A stretch of 7,104 bases of DNA. Origin: JAFAVZ01 sp036009105. GTDB taxonomy: Bacteria > Acidobacteriota > Thermoanaerobaculia > Gp7-AA8. Location of the stretch: the NCBI GenBank assembly GCA_036009105.1, contig DASYMJ010000286.1, forward strand, positions 1-7,104, in the 5' to 3' direction. Under the pieces are notes generated by a model that worked only from the letters and a program-made list of their open reading frames with translations, was not told the DNA's origin and did not search any database. Each line of letters opens with the position of its first letter. Position 1 is the first letter of the stretch. Below, piece by piece: positions 1-6,663 of the stretch. The position numbers were made by a program, and so were the translations under genes.

Positions 1-1564
1 AGACGCGCACGCTGCTGTCGCTGGCGCCGGAGGCGAGCCGCTCTCCTTTTCCGTCGAAGGCAAGCGACAGGATGAACGCATGGGGATGGGCAGCGGTCCG
101 CCGTATCTCGGTCAGCCCGGGAGTGCGCAGCCAGACGATCGTGCCATTCTCCAGCCCCGCGGCGATGGTGTTCCCGTGGGCGGCGAGGGCGGAGATCCGC
201 TCCCCGAGGGTGACCTGGTGGCGGTTGGAGAGCGCTCCCGCCGCGAAGCTCCAGCTGACCAGCTTCCCGGTTCCTTCCACGGCGAGGAGCGTCGCGCCGT
301 CGTCGGCAAATGCGACGGCGTTCACGCGCCGCGACTGCAGGACCGGCAGAGGGCTCGCCACGGGAGGGGTCGCCGCCAGGTCCCAGAGCACGGCTCCGTT
401 CGAATAGCCGGCGGCCAGAAAGCGCTTGTCGCGATGCAGCGCCAGCGATTCGACCAGGCCGCGCTGCTGGATCAGGGGCAGTCCAATCGGCGCCGGAGTG
501 AGCGCATCCCAGCGCCGGATCGCGCCGTCCCAGTCACCGCTCACCAGCAGGCTGCCATCCTCCGCAAACTGCAGCTGCGAGATGCGAGCGTGCTGCGGAC
601 CGATCGTGCCCAGCGGCTTCCACGATGCCGTATCGAAGATGTGGATGCCGTCATCCTCTTCGCCGGCGGAGAGGATGCGCCCGCCGCGCGGATCGAAGGC
701 GAGCGCTTCCACCTCCTGATGGTGCCCGTGCAGGGTGACCGCGAGCTGCGGCTGGTCGGCCGCCGCGTTGAGCAGCGCCCGCACCGCGCTGCTGGTCGGC
801 GCGGCCTGGTAGGCAGCGACGGCCCAGAGCGCCGCCTTGTCATAGTTCTTCGCCTTCCACAAAGCGAGCGACTCGCCAGCCAGCTGGTTGGCCAGGCTGC
901 GGCGCTGATCGATCCGGCTCCTCCGCACCGCGAAGAAGAGCCCGATGCCGGCCGCGACGAAAACGGCCGCGGCGAGGGCGAGGCCGATGCGCCGGCGCCT
1001 CTGCGCCTTCACGCTGGCGCTGACCAGCTGGCGGTGCAGCGCGGTGGGTTGCGGCTCCTTCCCTTCCGCCGCGCTGAGCCATTGCATGGCCTCGCGAAGA
1101 TTGGCGCCGCGCAACACCGCCCCCCGGTCCCGCTCCCACTCACGGGCGCCGAGGAAGAACCGCGTGTGCTGCTGGAGGTGGCTCAGGTCCGTCCGGATGG
1201 CCCGGTCGATCCGGTCCAGGGCCCGCTCATCGCGGAGGCGGATCCAGTTGATGTCGGCCAGCTCCTCGGGCGCCGCGGAGGGCTCGGTCTGGTCCAGGAC
1301 GACCGGAATGATCCGTTTGGGGAGAGCGCGGGCGAGCTCGAACTCTCTCCAGCATTCCAGCGAGCGCAACGACTCCTGGGTGACGGCGCAGAGAAAGACC
1401 TCGCTCCTCTCCATCGCCGTGGTGATCTCGGCCCGCCACAGCGACGCTTCCGGCAGCTCCGCCTCGTCGCGCCAGACTTCATGTCCCCGTTGCACCAGCC
1501 GCCGCTGCAGCTCGGCCGCTTCCACAACGTTGCGCCGGCAGTACGACAGGAAGATCGAGGCCAT
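1..1564 (-). CDS. TIR domain - transmembrane - WD40 repeat protein (C-terminus beyond window)
   Basis: The 521 codons visible here lack a stop, so the gene continues past position 1. Residues 1-~125 form a TIR domain of the TIR_2 type. It opens with FLSY (5-8), has WRDEAEL at 31-37 and a SLECWREFELA block at 68-78. Aligned with plant and SARM1 TIRs, E46 in WRAEI matches the catalytic glutamate of NAD-cleaving TIRs; this assignment is inference. A conserved linker (~150-190) leads to a basic RRRR stop (189-192) and one hydrophobic helix at ~193-213. After a helical linker (~220-270), WD40 blades start near residue 278. Five are complete and a sixth is cut by the window edge. The likely topology is a cytoplasmic TIR with the propeller across the membrane, or the reverse. 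Such TIR sensors are known or suspected in defence and signalling. The start is fixed by an in-frame TGA seven codons upstream. No strong Shine-Dalgarno is visible. Confidence 0.9.
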   Translation of the reverse strand, partial: MASIFLSYCRRNVVEAAELQRRLVQRGHEVWRDEAELPEASLWRAEITTAMERSEVFLCAVTQESLRSLECWREFELARALPKRIIPVVLDQTEPSAAPEELADINWIRLRDERALDRIDRAIRTDLSHLQQHTRFFLGAREWERDRGAVLRGANLREAMQWLSAAEGKEPQPTALHRQLVSASVKAQRRRRIGLALAAAVFVAAGIGLFFAVRRSRIDQRRSLANQLAGESLALWKAKNYDKAALWAVAAYQAAPTSSAVRALLNAAADQPQLAVTLHGHHQEVEALAFDPRGGRILSAGEEDDGIHIFDTASWKPLGTIGPQHARISQLQFAEDGSLLVSGDWDGAIRRWDALTPAPIGLPLIQQRGLVESLALHRDKRFLAAGYSNGAVLWDLAATPPVASPLPVLQSRRVNAVAFADDGATLLAVEGTGKLVSWSFAAGALSNRHQVTLGERISALAAHGNTIAAGLENGTIVWLRTPGLTEIRRTAAHPHAFILSLAFDGKGERLASGASDSSVRV

Positions 1565-1582
1565 GGTGAGCGCGTCGTCTCG

Positions 1583-1702
1583 TCAGAACCGCTGCGGCAG
1601 CCGAGACACCGTGGGCAACCCTTGCTCCGCCGGCTTGTTTAGCGCCGGTGCGCTCTCTTTGGTGTCGTCGCGGCGATAGCTGATGAACGCCAGGCCGGTC
1701 AT
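1583..1702 (-). pseudogene. 39-codon TIR-like N-terminal ORF, relic or leader
   Basis: This short ORF begins MTGLAFISYRRDDT, the typical first strand and loop of a bacterial TIR domain, then loses resemblance after about 28 residues and ends at TGA. It is bounded upstream by an in-frame TAA three codons before the ATG. Its stop lies in the same frame as the TIR-WD40 gene, with 18 bases between them. Its residues 6-28 align without gaps to residues 5-27 of the TIR-WD40 protein: F-x-S-Y, R, E, A and the closing G match. It may be the remnant of an older TIR gene replaced by the present one, an incomplete tandem duplication, or a translated leader ORF coupled to the downstream gene. Only a weak AGG lies about 12 bases before the ATG. 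Whether it is expressed cannot be judged. Confidence 0.5.
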
Positions 1703-1731
1703 GGCGCTACTTTACCTGCAACCGGGCAGCA

Positions 1732-1751
1732 GGGCGGGCCGAGGCCCGCCC
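1732..1751 (-). terminator. GC-rich hairpin after the duplicated-protein gene
   Basis: A perfect 9-base inverted repeat (GGGCGGGCC at 1732-1740, GGCCCGCCC at 1743-1751) has a two-base centre. It begins 11 bases after the stop codon of the upstream minus-strand gene. The inner pair must open, giving about eight G-C pairs and a four-base loop. No run of T follows on the minus strand, so a classical intrinsic terminator is not proven. It could instead be a pause or mRNA-stabilising stem between this gene and the TIR genes. Confidence 0.4.
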
Positions 1752-1762
1752 CTCTCATGCAC

Positions 1763-2215
1763 TCACGCCGCGGCGGTCTTCACGCCTTCCAGCCCGTCGC
1801 GCAGCACGCGGAAGGCGCGCGCGTCGGCCTCGCCGGTCTGGGGGTCGAGAAAGTACGCCACGTCGTTGCGGACGCTGGCCCCGTTGGGGTTCTCGCCGTT
1901 CCACTCCAGGACGGCCCACTGGATGAGCGGGTTGAAGATGTTGTGGTCCCACCCGAACGCCGCGTGGCGGTTGCTGTAGGCCTGCGCGGCGCCCAGCGAT
2001 TCGGAGGTGCCTTCGTCCTGGCCGGTCTTGTACGCGGCGAACGCCTTCGCGTCGCGCTCGGCGGTCTCGCCGTCGACGAAGTACGCCACGTCGCGGCGCG
2101 GCGGCAGGGCCTGCGGCCCCCCGAACTTCTGCCCCACGCTCTGACACTTCACCACCAGCCAGTGAATCATCGGTCGTCCGATCTTGTGATCCCACTCCAA
2201 AGCAACATACGGCAT
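1763..2215 (-). CDS. hypothetical protein made of two ~70-residue repeats
   Basis: I do not recognise this 150-residue family. The chain is an internal duplication. Unit 1 has LEWDHKIGRPMIHWLVV (6-22) and DVAYFVDGETAERDAKAF (42-59). Unit 2 has FGWDHNIFNPLIQWAVL (87-103) and DVAYFLDPQTGEADARAF (118-135). The shared pattern is W-D-H-x-I-x-x-P-x-I-x-W, then D-V-A-Y-F-x-D-x-x-T-x-x-x-D-A-x-A-F. There is no signal peptide or membrane helix, so it is probably a small soluble cytoplasmic protein. The W-D-H motifs could form two equivalent sites, but no function should be inferred from them alone. The start at 2215 is preferred over one nine codons upstream because AGGAG lies eight bases before it. 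It is divergent from the PAS kinase and separated from the TIR genes by a GC hairpin. Confidence 0.85.
   Translation of the reverse strand: MPYVALEWDHKIGRPMIHWLVVKCQSVGQKFGGPQALPPRRDVAYFVDGETAERDAKAFAAYKTGQDEGTSESLGAAQAYSNRHAAFGWDHNIFNPLIQWAVLEWNGENPNGASVRNDVAYFLDPQTGEADARAFRVLRDGLEGVKTAAA
1851..2093 (-). repeat. 15-bp direct repeat marking the internal gene duplication
   Basis: AAGTACGCCACGTCG occurs at 1851-1865 and again at 2079-2093, 228 bases (76 codons) apart. Both copies encode the DVAYF core of the two protein units. The surrounding bases agree only partly, which fits an old in-frame duplication with one strongly conserved core. Confidence 0.8.
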
Positions 2216-2223
2216 GTTCCGGT

Positions 2224-2228
2224 CTCCT
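2224..2228 (-). promoter_or_regulatory. ribosome binding site AGGAG
   Basis: AGGAG on the minus strand lies eight bases before the ATG at 2215. It selects that start over the in-frame ATG at 2242, which has no such site. Confidence 0.75.
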
Positions 2229-2241
2229 CGTCCTCGATGCA

Positions 2242-2258
2242 CACGGCAGAGCGCCGTG
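2242..2258 (-). other. small stem-loop in the leader of the duplicated-protein gene
   Basis: CACGGC (2242-2247) and GCCGTG (2253-2258) form a perfect six-pair stem with a five-base loop. It sits 13 bases upstream of the AGGAG site, so it lies in the probable 5' leader. It may be a regulatory or stabilising hairpin, but a chance dyad in GC-rich DNA is also possible. Confidence 0.35.
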
Positions 2259-2328
2259 CGGTGAGACGCATCAGAAGGCGGATAAGGATGTGTTTATTTC
2301 CTGACATGAAGCAGGAATACGGTGCCGC
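2259..2328. promoter_or_regulatory. divergent intergenic region with a TTCCTG-N8-CAGGAA dyad
   Basis: The region between the divergent start codons (2216-2328) must hold promoters for both the duplicated-protein gene and the kinase. Positions 2280-2320 are clearly more AT-rich than the rest of the window. Within them TTCCTG (2298-2303) and CAGGAA (2312-2317) form a perfect dyad around eight bases, the shape of a dimeric regulator operator. It lies 12-31 bases before the kinase start. No convincing -35/-10 pair could be assigned on either strand. Confidence 0.4.
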
Positions 2329-5286
2329 TTGTCGGCATTGATGGACGCTACGGTCCCTCATCCCGCTCCTTCCGCCGCCCCTGACGCTCAGGACGCACGC
2401 CGCAAGCGCTTGCTCGATGCCCTGCCGGCCATCGCCTGGTCGGCCGACGCGCGGACCTTCTGCTTCACCTACGTGAACCCGGCGGCCGAGTCGCTCCTCG
2501 GCTATCCCATCGCCCACTGGCTCGACGAGCCGGCCTTCTGGGTCAACCGCATCCACCCCAGCGACCAGTACGTGGCCACGCTTTGCCACAACGAGACGCT
2601 GGCCGGCCGGAACCACGAGCTGGTCTACCGCATGATCGCCGCCGACGGCCGCACCGTGTGGCTCCGCGATTACGTGAACGTGCACATGGTGGACGGCGTG
2701 GCGGTGGAGCTCTTCGGCGTGATGGTCGACATCACGCGGGAGGTCGAGGCCGAGCAGGCCTCGCAGGAGAGCCGGGAGAACTTCCGGCGGATGGTCGAGC
2801 TATCGCCCGACTGCATCGGCGTCCACGCCGACGGCCGCTACATCTACGTCAACCAGGCCTTCGTGCAGCTTCTCGGCGCGAAGAGCGAGACGGAGATCAT
2901 CGGCCGGGACGTCTTCTCGTTCGTCGATTCCGTCTCCCACACCACCGTCCAGGAGCGGCTGGAGCGGCTCCGCGCCGGCCAGAGCGTGCCGTACGTCCGG
3001 GAGAAGTATCGCCGCATGGACGGCTCGCCGCTCGACGTCGAGGTGGCGGCGCTGCCGCTCCGCTACGGCGACCACGACGCCGTGCAGGTGATCGCGCGGG
3101 ACATCACCGACCGCGTCCGCGACGAGGAAGAGCTGCGGGAGCGCGAGGCGCGGCTGCAGCTGCTGGCCTCCGGCACCCACGAGGCGATCTGGGAATGGTC
3201 CCCCGAGCGGCAGGAAGTGTGGACCAACGACGCCTACCGGCAGATGATCGGCGCCGCGGGCGACCACGACACGTTTTTCGACGTCTGGATGGGGCGCCTG
3301 CACCCGGACGACCGGGAGGCGGCACGAGCGGTCATCCAGCGCGTGATGGACCAAGCGCCGCCGTCGTGGTGGCACGAGTACCGTCTGCTCCATGCGGACG
3401 GCACCTATCGGGTCATTCTCGACCGCGGCCACACCGTGCGGTCGACCGGCGAGCGGCGGATGATCGGCTCGATGCTGGACGTGACGCCGCTGCGCGAGGC
3501 CGAGCGGCAGCGCGCCACGGCCGAGGCGAAGTTCCGCTGGCTGGTCGAGCAGTCCGTGGTCTCCGTCTACATGATCTCCGGCAACCGGCTCAAGTACATC
3601 AACGACACCGGCGCGAAGATGCTCGGCTACACCGCCGAGGAGATGGCCACCATCGACGTCTCGGCGCTGGTCATTGACGAAAACCGCAACGCCATCTTCG
3701 ACGGCAGCCCGAACGTGGCGCGGGTCCGGCGCAAAGACGGCACGCTGCTGCACGTGGCCTTCTATCAGAACGAAGTCACGATGGACGGCGAGCAGATCAT
3801 CATCGGCACCGCCGCCGACATCACCGAAAGCGTCCTCGCCCGGCGAAGCCTCGCCGCATCGGAACAGCGCTATCGCGAGCTCGTGGAAGGCATCACCGAC
3901 ATCCTCTACACCGTCGACGCCGACGGGCGGTTCCAGTCGCTCAGCCGCAGCTTCGAGCGCAGCACCGGCTATCGGGTCGAGGAGTGGATCGGCCGCCCGT
4001 TCGCGGAGCTCTTCGTGCCGCCTTCCCGGGCGGCGGCGACGGAGCACTTCCAGCGCGCGCTGGCCGGCGATGCGGGCATCGTCCGCGAGTACGACGTCGC
4101 GGCGCCGTCGGGAGCGGTGGTCACCGTCGAGGTGTCGGCCCAGCCGCGTTACGTCGAGGGCGTGGTGGTCGGCACCATGGGCATGGCCCGCGACGTGACC
4201 GAGCCCCGCACCATCGCCCGCAAGCTGGAAGAAGCGAAGCGGATGAGCAGCCTGGGGCAGGTCGCGGCCTCGCTGGCGCACGAGTTCAACAACGTGCTGA
4301 TGGGCATCCAGCCCTTCGTGGAAGTGATCGCCCGCACAGCCCCTCCTACGCGCCAGACCACCGACGCCCTGGGCCACATCACCCGCGCCATCAGCCGCGG
4401 CAAGCGCGCCTCGCAGGAGATCCTCCGCTTCGCCAATCCGAAGGAGCCGCAGCTCTTCCCCATCGACGTCCGCATCTGGCTCCCCACGCTGCTGGGGCAA
4501 CTGGTGGCCGCCCTCCCTTCCTCCATCGCGCTCAGCAGCTCGCTGGCGCCGAGCGTGAAATTCATCCGCGGCGACCGCGAGCATCTGGAGCAGGTGATCA
4601 CCAACCTGGTCTTCAACGCCCGCGACGCGATCCTCGGCAGCGGCACCATCCACGTCGGTGTTGCGCTGGCCGACGACCTGGTGCGCATCTCGGTCTCGGA
4701 CGACGGTCCCGGCATTCCGGCGCCGCTGCTGGATCAGATCTTCGAGCCGCTCTTCACCACGAAGCGCAACGGCACGGGCCTGGGCCTGGCCATCGCCCGG
4801 CGCCTGATGGAAGGCCACGGCGGCTCGTTGACCGTGGAGAATCGTCCGGAGGGTGGGTCGGCCTTTCACCTCTTCGTGCCGATCGCGGAGAAGCTGGCTG
4901 CCGAGGGAAAAACGGTCGCGCCCGCGGCGCCGCGCGTGAAGCGCATCCTGCTCGTGGAGGACGACCTGTCGGTCGGCATGGGGCTCGATGCGCTCCTGCA
5001 GGCGGAAGGCTACGAGACGACCTGGGTCCGCGCCGCGGGCGATGCCGCCGACGCGGCGCGCCGCGTGAGGCCGCAGGTGGCCATCATCGATATCAACCTG
5101 CCGGACGGCAACGGCGTCGATCTCGTTTCCATCCTGCGGGAGGAGCAGCAGAACCTCCCCATCGTGCTCTCCACCGGCCACGTGGAGTTGAACCTCAGCA
5201 ACGAAAAGGAACGGATCCTCTCCCTGATGAAGCCGTACGAGATCGAGGATCTGCTCGACGCGATCAGCAACGTGACCGCGGCTTGA
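2329..5286 (+). CDS. multi-PAS hybrid sensor histidine kinase with C-terminal receiver
   Basis: This 985-residue protein senses an unknown signal, autophosphorylates on histidine and can pass phosphate to its own receiver. Five PAS domains lie at about 25-140, 148-262, 270-395, 400-510 and 512-630. Each ends in a D-I-T, D-V-T or similar motif, most followed by a charged linker helix. HisKA follows with H651 in AHEFNN, whose E-x-x-N pattern also fits phosphatase activity. The ATP-binding domain has the N box (N759, N763), G1 box DDGPGIP (from 791) and G2 box GTGLGLA (from 815). The receiver (~870-983) has the acidic patch E877-D878-D879, phosphoacceptor D921, S948 and K968. No membrane helix or signal peptide is visible, so it is cytoplasmic. 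The start is TTG at 2329 or ATG at 2341, since an in-frame TGA lies at 2302 and neither candidate has a good Shine-Dalgarno. No partner output gene is adjacent. Confidence 0.95.
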   Translation: MSALMDATVPHPAPSAAPDAQDARRKRLLDALPAIAWSADARTFCFTYVNPAAESLLGYPIAHWLDEPAFWVNRIHPSDQYVATLCHNETLAGRNHELVYRMIAADGRTVWLRDYVNVHMVDGVAVELFGVMVDITREVEAEQASQESRENFRRMVELSPDCIGVHADGRYIYVNQAFVQLLGAKSETEIIGRDVFSFVDSVSHTTVQERLERLRAGQSVPYVREKYRRMDGSPLDVEVAALPLRYGDHDAVQVIARDITDRVRDEEELREREARLQLLASGTHEAIWEWSPERQEVWTNDAYRQMIGAAGDHDTFFDVWMGRLHPDDREAARAVIQRVMDQAPPSWWHEYRLLHADGTYRVILDRGHTVRSTGERRMIGSMLDVTPLREAERQRATAEAKFRWLVEQSVVSVYMISGNRLKYINDTGAKMLGYTAEEMATIDVSALVIDENRNAIFDGSPNVARVRRKDGTLLHVAFYQNEVTMDGEQIIIGTAADITESVLARRSLAASEQRYRELVEGITDILYTVDADGRFQSLSRSFERSTGYRVEEWIGRPFAELFVPPSRAAATEHFQRALAGDAGIVREYDVAAPSGAVVTVEVSAQPRYVEGVVVGTMGMARDVTEPRTIARKLEEAKRMSSLGQVAASLAHEFNNVLMGIQPFVEVIARTAPPTRQTTDALGHITRAISRGKRASQEILRFANPKEPQLFPIDVRIWLPTLLGQLVAALPSSIALSSSLAPSVKFIRGDREHLEQVITNLVFNARDAILGSGTIHVGVALADDLVRISVSDDGPGIPAPLLDQIFEPLFTTKRNGTGLGLAIARRLMEGHGGSLTVENRPEGGSAFHLFVPIAEKLAAEGKTVAPAAPRVKRILLVEDDLSVGMGLDALLQAEGYETTWVRAAGDAADAARRVRPQVAIIDINLPDGNGVDLVSILREEQQNLPIVLSTGHVELNLSNEKERILSLMKPYEIEDLLDAISNVTAA

Positions 5287-5302
5287 GCCGGCACGGCCGG
5301 CT
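5286..5302. terminator. hairpin in the convergent gap
   Basis: AGCCGGC (5286-5292) and GCCGGCT (5296-5302) form a perfect seven-pair stem with loop ACG. It begins on the last base of the kinase stop codon. It lies in the 79-base gap between two converging genes and could serve transcripts from either side. No T-run follows on either strand, so intrinsic termination is uncertain. Confidence 0.4.
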
Positions 5303-5365
5303 GCGCTGACTGGCCAAGCCTCGGCGACCGTCGGAGCGCAAGGGTCGGTTCTGCCGCGCACGCTC

Positions 5366-6610
5366 CTAGTCGCTTGCGCGACGAAGCAGCAGCTCCCGCT
5401 CCCGTGCGTTGCGGGTGAGCGCCGCGGCGCGCTCGAACTCCTCTCGCGCCTCGTCTAAGCGTCCGAGCCTGGCCAGCAGGTCGCCGCGGACGCTCGGCAG
5501 CAGGTGGTAACCCTCCAGCGCTTTGTCGTTCATCAACGCGTCGACCAGCGCCAGCCCGGCGGCCGGACCGAACGCCATCGCATGGGCGACGGCGCGATTC
5601 AGCTCGACGACCGGCGACGGCATCACCTCCGCCAGCTCGTCGTACAACGTGGCGATGCGCGCCCAATCCGTCTCGCCGCCAGTCCGCGCGCGGCCGTGGC
5701 AAGCGGCGATCGCGGCCTGCAAGGCATACGGTCCCATCGCGCCGTCGTGGCGCTCGGCGCGTTGCAGTGCGCTCAGGCCGCGGCGGATGAGCAGCTGGTC
5801 CCAGCGGCCACGGTCCTGATCGAGCAGGCGGATCGGCTCGCCGGACGGGCCGGTGCGCGCGCCGAGGCGGGAAGCCTGGATCTCCATCAGGGCCACGAGG
5901 CCGTGCACCTCCGGCTCGTCCGGCACGAGCTCCGCCACGATGCGCCCGAGCCGAAGCGCATCCTCGCAGAGCGCGGGGCGCGTCCAGTGGTCGCCCGCGG
6001 TCGCGGAGTAGCCCTCGTTGAAGATGAGGTAGAGCACTTCGAGCACGGAGGAGAGCCGCGCCGCGAGCTCCGGGCCGCGCGGCACCTCGAACGGCACCCG
6101 GGCCTCGGAGAGCGTCCGCTTCGCGCGCACGATGCGCTGCGCGACAGTCGGCTCGGGGAGGAGGAACGCGCGCGCGATCTCGTCCGTGGTCAGGCCGCCG
6201 AGGAGGCGCAGGGTGAGCGCGACGCGAGCCTCGGTGGAGAGCACCGGGTGGCAGGCGATGAAGATCAGGCGCAGCAGGTCGTCGCCGACCGGATCATCGA
6301 GCGCCGCGTCGAGGTCGGGCATCACCTCCTGCCTCGTTTCCTGGCCCAGCTCCTGATGCTTCCGCTCCAGCAGCTCGTTGCGGCGGAACAGATCGATGGC
6401 CCGGTGCTTGGCGGTGGCCATGAGCCACGCGCCGGGCTTGTCCGGCACACCCGACTGCGGCCACTGCTGCAAAGCCGCGAGCAGCGCGTCCTGGGCCAGG
6501 TCCTCGGCGATGCCGACGTCGCGCGCGATGCGCGCGAGGCCGGCGATCAGCTTCGCCGACTCGATCCGCCAGACCGCGTCGATCGTGCGATGGATCGGAT
6601 CCGTCACCAT
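5366..6610 (-). CDS. ECF42-type RNA polymerase sigma factor with C-terminal extension
   Basis: This 414-residue sigma factor would direct RNA polymerase to a small set of promoters. Region sigma2 spans about 10-77 (EDLAQDALLAAL at 36-47, AWLMATAKHRAIDLFRR at 61-77). Sigma4 spans about 112-167 with the helix-turn-helix around LTTDEIARAF (140-149) and VAQRIVRAK (156-164). The remaining ~245 residues are the DUF6596/TPR-like extension typical of ECF42, carrying YLIFNEGYSA at 194-203. The protein is roughly twice the length of a plain ECF sigma factor. In this group the extension, rather than a separate anti-sigma factor, is thought to control activity, and none is encoded here. It lies 43 bases downstream of the DGPF gene, the usual ECF42 partner. 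The ATG at 6610 has an in-frame TGA five codons upstream, so the start is firm. No Shine-Dalgarno is evident. Confidence 0.93.
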   Translation of the reverse strand: MVTDPIHRTIDAVWRIESAKLIAGLARIARDVGIAEDLAQDALLAALQQWPQSGVPDKPGAWLMATAKHRAIDLFRRNELLERKHQELGQETRQEVMPDLDAALDDPVGDDLLRLIFIACHPVLSTEARVALTLRLLGGLTTDEIARAFLLPEPTVAQRIVRAKRTLSEARVPFEVPRGPELAARLSSVLEVLYLIFNEGYSATAGDHWTRPALCEDALRLGRIVAELVPDEPEVHGLVALMEIQASRLGARTGPSGEPIRLLDQDRGRWDQLLIRRGLSALQRAERHDGAMGPYALQAAIAACHGRARTGGETDWARIATLYDELAEVMPSPVVELNRAVAHAMAFGPAAGLALVDALMNDKALEGYHLLPSVRGDLLARLGRLDEAREEFERAAALTRNARERELLLRRASD

Positions 6611-6624
6611 CCAGGCGACGGATC
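6598..6624 (-). promoter_or_regulatory. stem-loop presenting the sigma factor start codon
   Basis: GATCCGTC (6598-6605) and GACGGATC (6617-6624) are perfect eight-base inverted repeats around an 11-base spacer. In the minus-strand mRNA the ATG (6610-6608) lies inside the loop, and the stem takes up the bases where a Shine-Dalgarno would be sought. The dyad is seen directly; a role in translation control is inference. Confidence 0.5.
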
Positions 6625-6645
6625 AGACCATCATCAATCGCGCGG

Positions 6646-6663
6646 CCGCAAGCTCACTTGCGG
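6646..6663 (-). other. stem-loop across the DGPF gene stop codon
   Basis: CCGCAAG and CTTGCGG (6646-6652 and 6657-6663) pair perfectly over seven bases. The four-base loop holds the TGA stop of the upstream gene. It could be a weak intra-operon terminator, a processing site or an mRNA-stabilising stem. No T-run follows on the minus strand. Confidence 0.45.

Noticed and set aside
1562..1585. The TGA at 1583-1585 as a sequencing error splitting one longer TIR gene
   Set aside because: Both sides begin with their own TIR first strand, so joining them would give two N-termini in tandem instead of one normal domain.
80..1642. Long plus-strand open frame (520 codons) opposite the TIR-WD40 gene
   Set aside because: The minus strand encodes clear TIR, membrane and WD40 segments. 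The plus-strand translation is rich in Arg, Pro, Ala and Gly without motifs and is an antisense shadow.
1628..1651. GCCGG...CCGGC dyad with GTTTAGC, resembling an integron attC core
   Set aside because: The GTTRRRY and RYYYAAC consensus is not met, the stem is only five bases, and no integrase or cassette array is present.
1757..2341. Plus-strand frame (194 codons) opposite the duplicated protein
   Set aside because: The minus-strand reading has an internal repeat conserved at residue level and a good ribosome site. The plus reading has neither.
3984..5309. Plus-strand frame (441 codons) overlapping the kinase in another frame
   Set aside because: The kinase frame carries HisKA, HATPase_c and receiver motifs throughout this stretch. 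The alternative frame gives Arg/Gly/Pro-rich sequence only.
2800..5361. Very long minus-strand open frame (853 codons) opposite the kinase
   Set aside because: It lies antisense to a gene with complete kinase and receiver motifs. Its translation is low-complexity, rich in Arg, Ala, Val, Asp and His, with no recognisable domain. Such frames arise from high G+C codon use.
5303..5365. CGACC...GGTCG weak dyad in the convergent gap
   Set aside because: Five pairs around a 13-base loop in GC-rich DNA is expected by chance, and no T-run follows.
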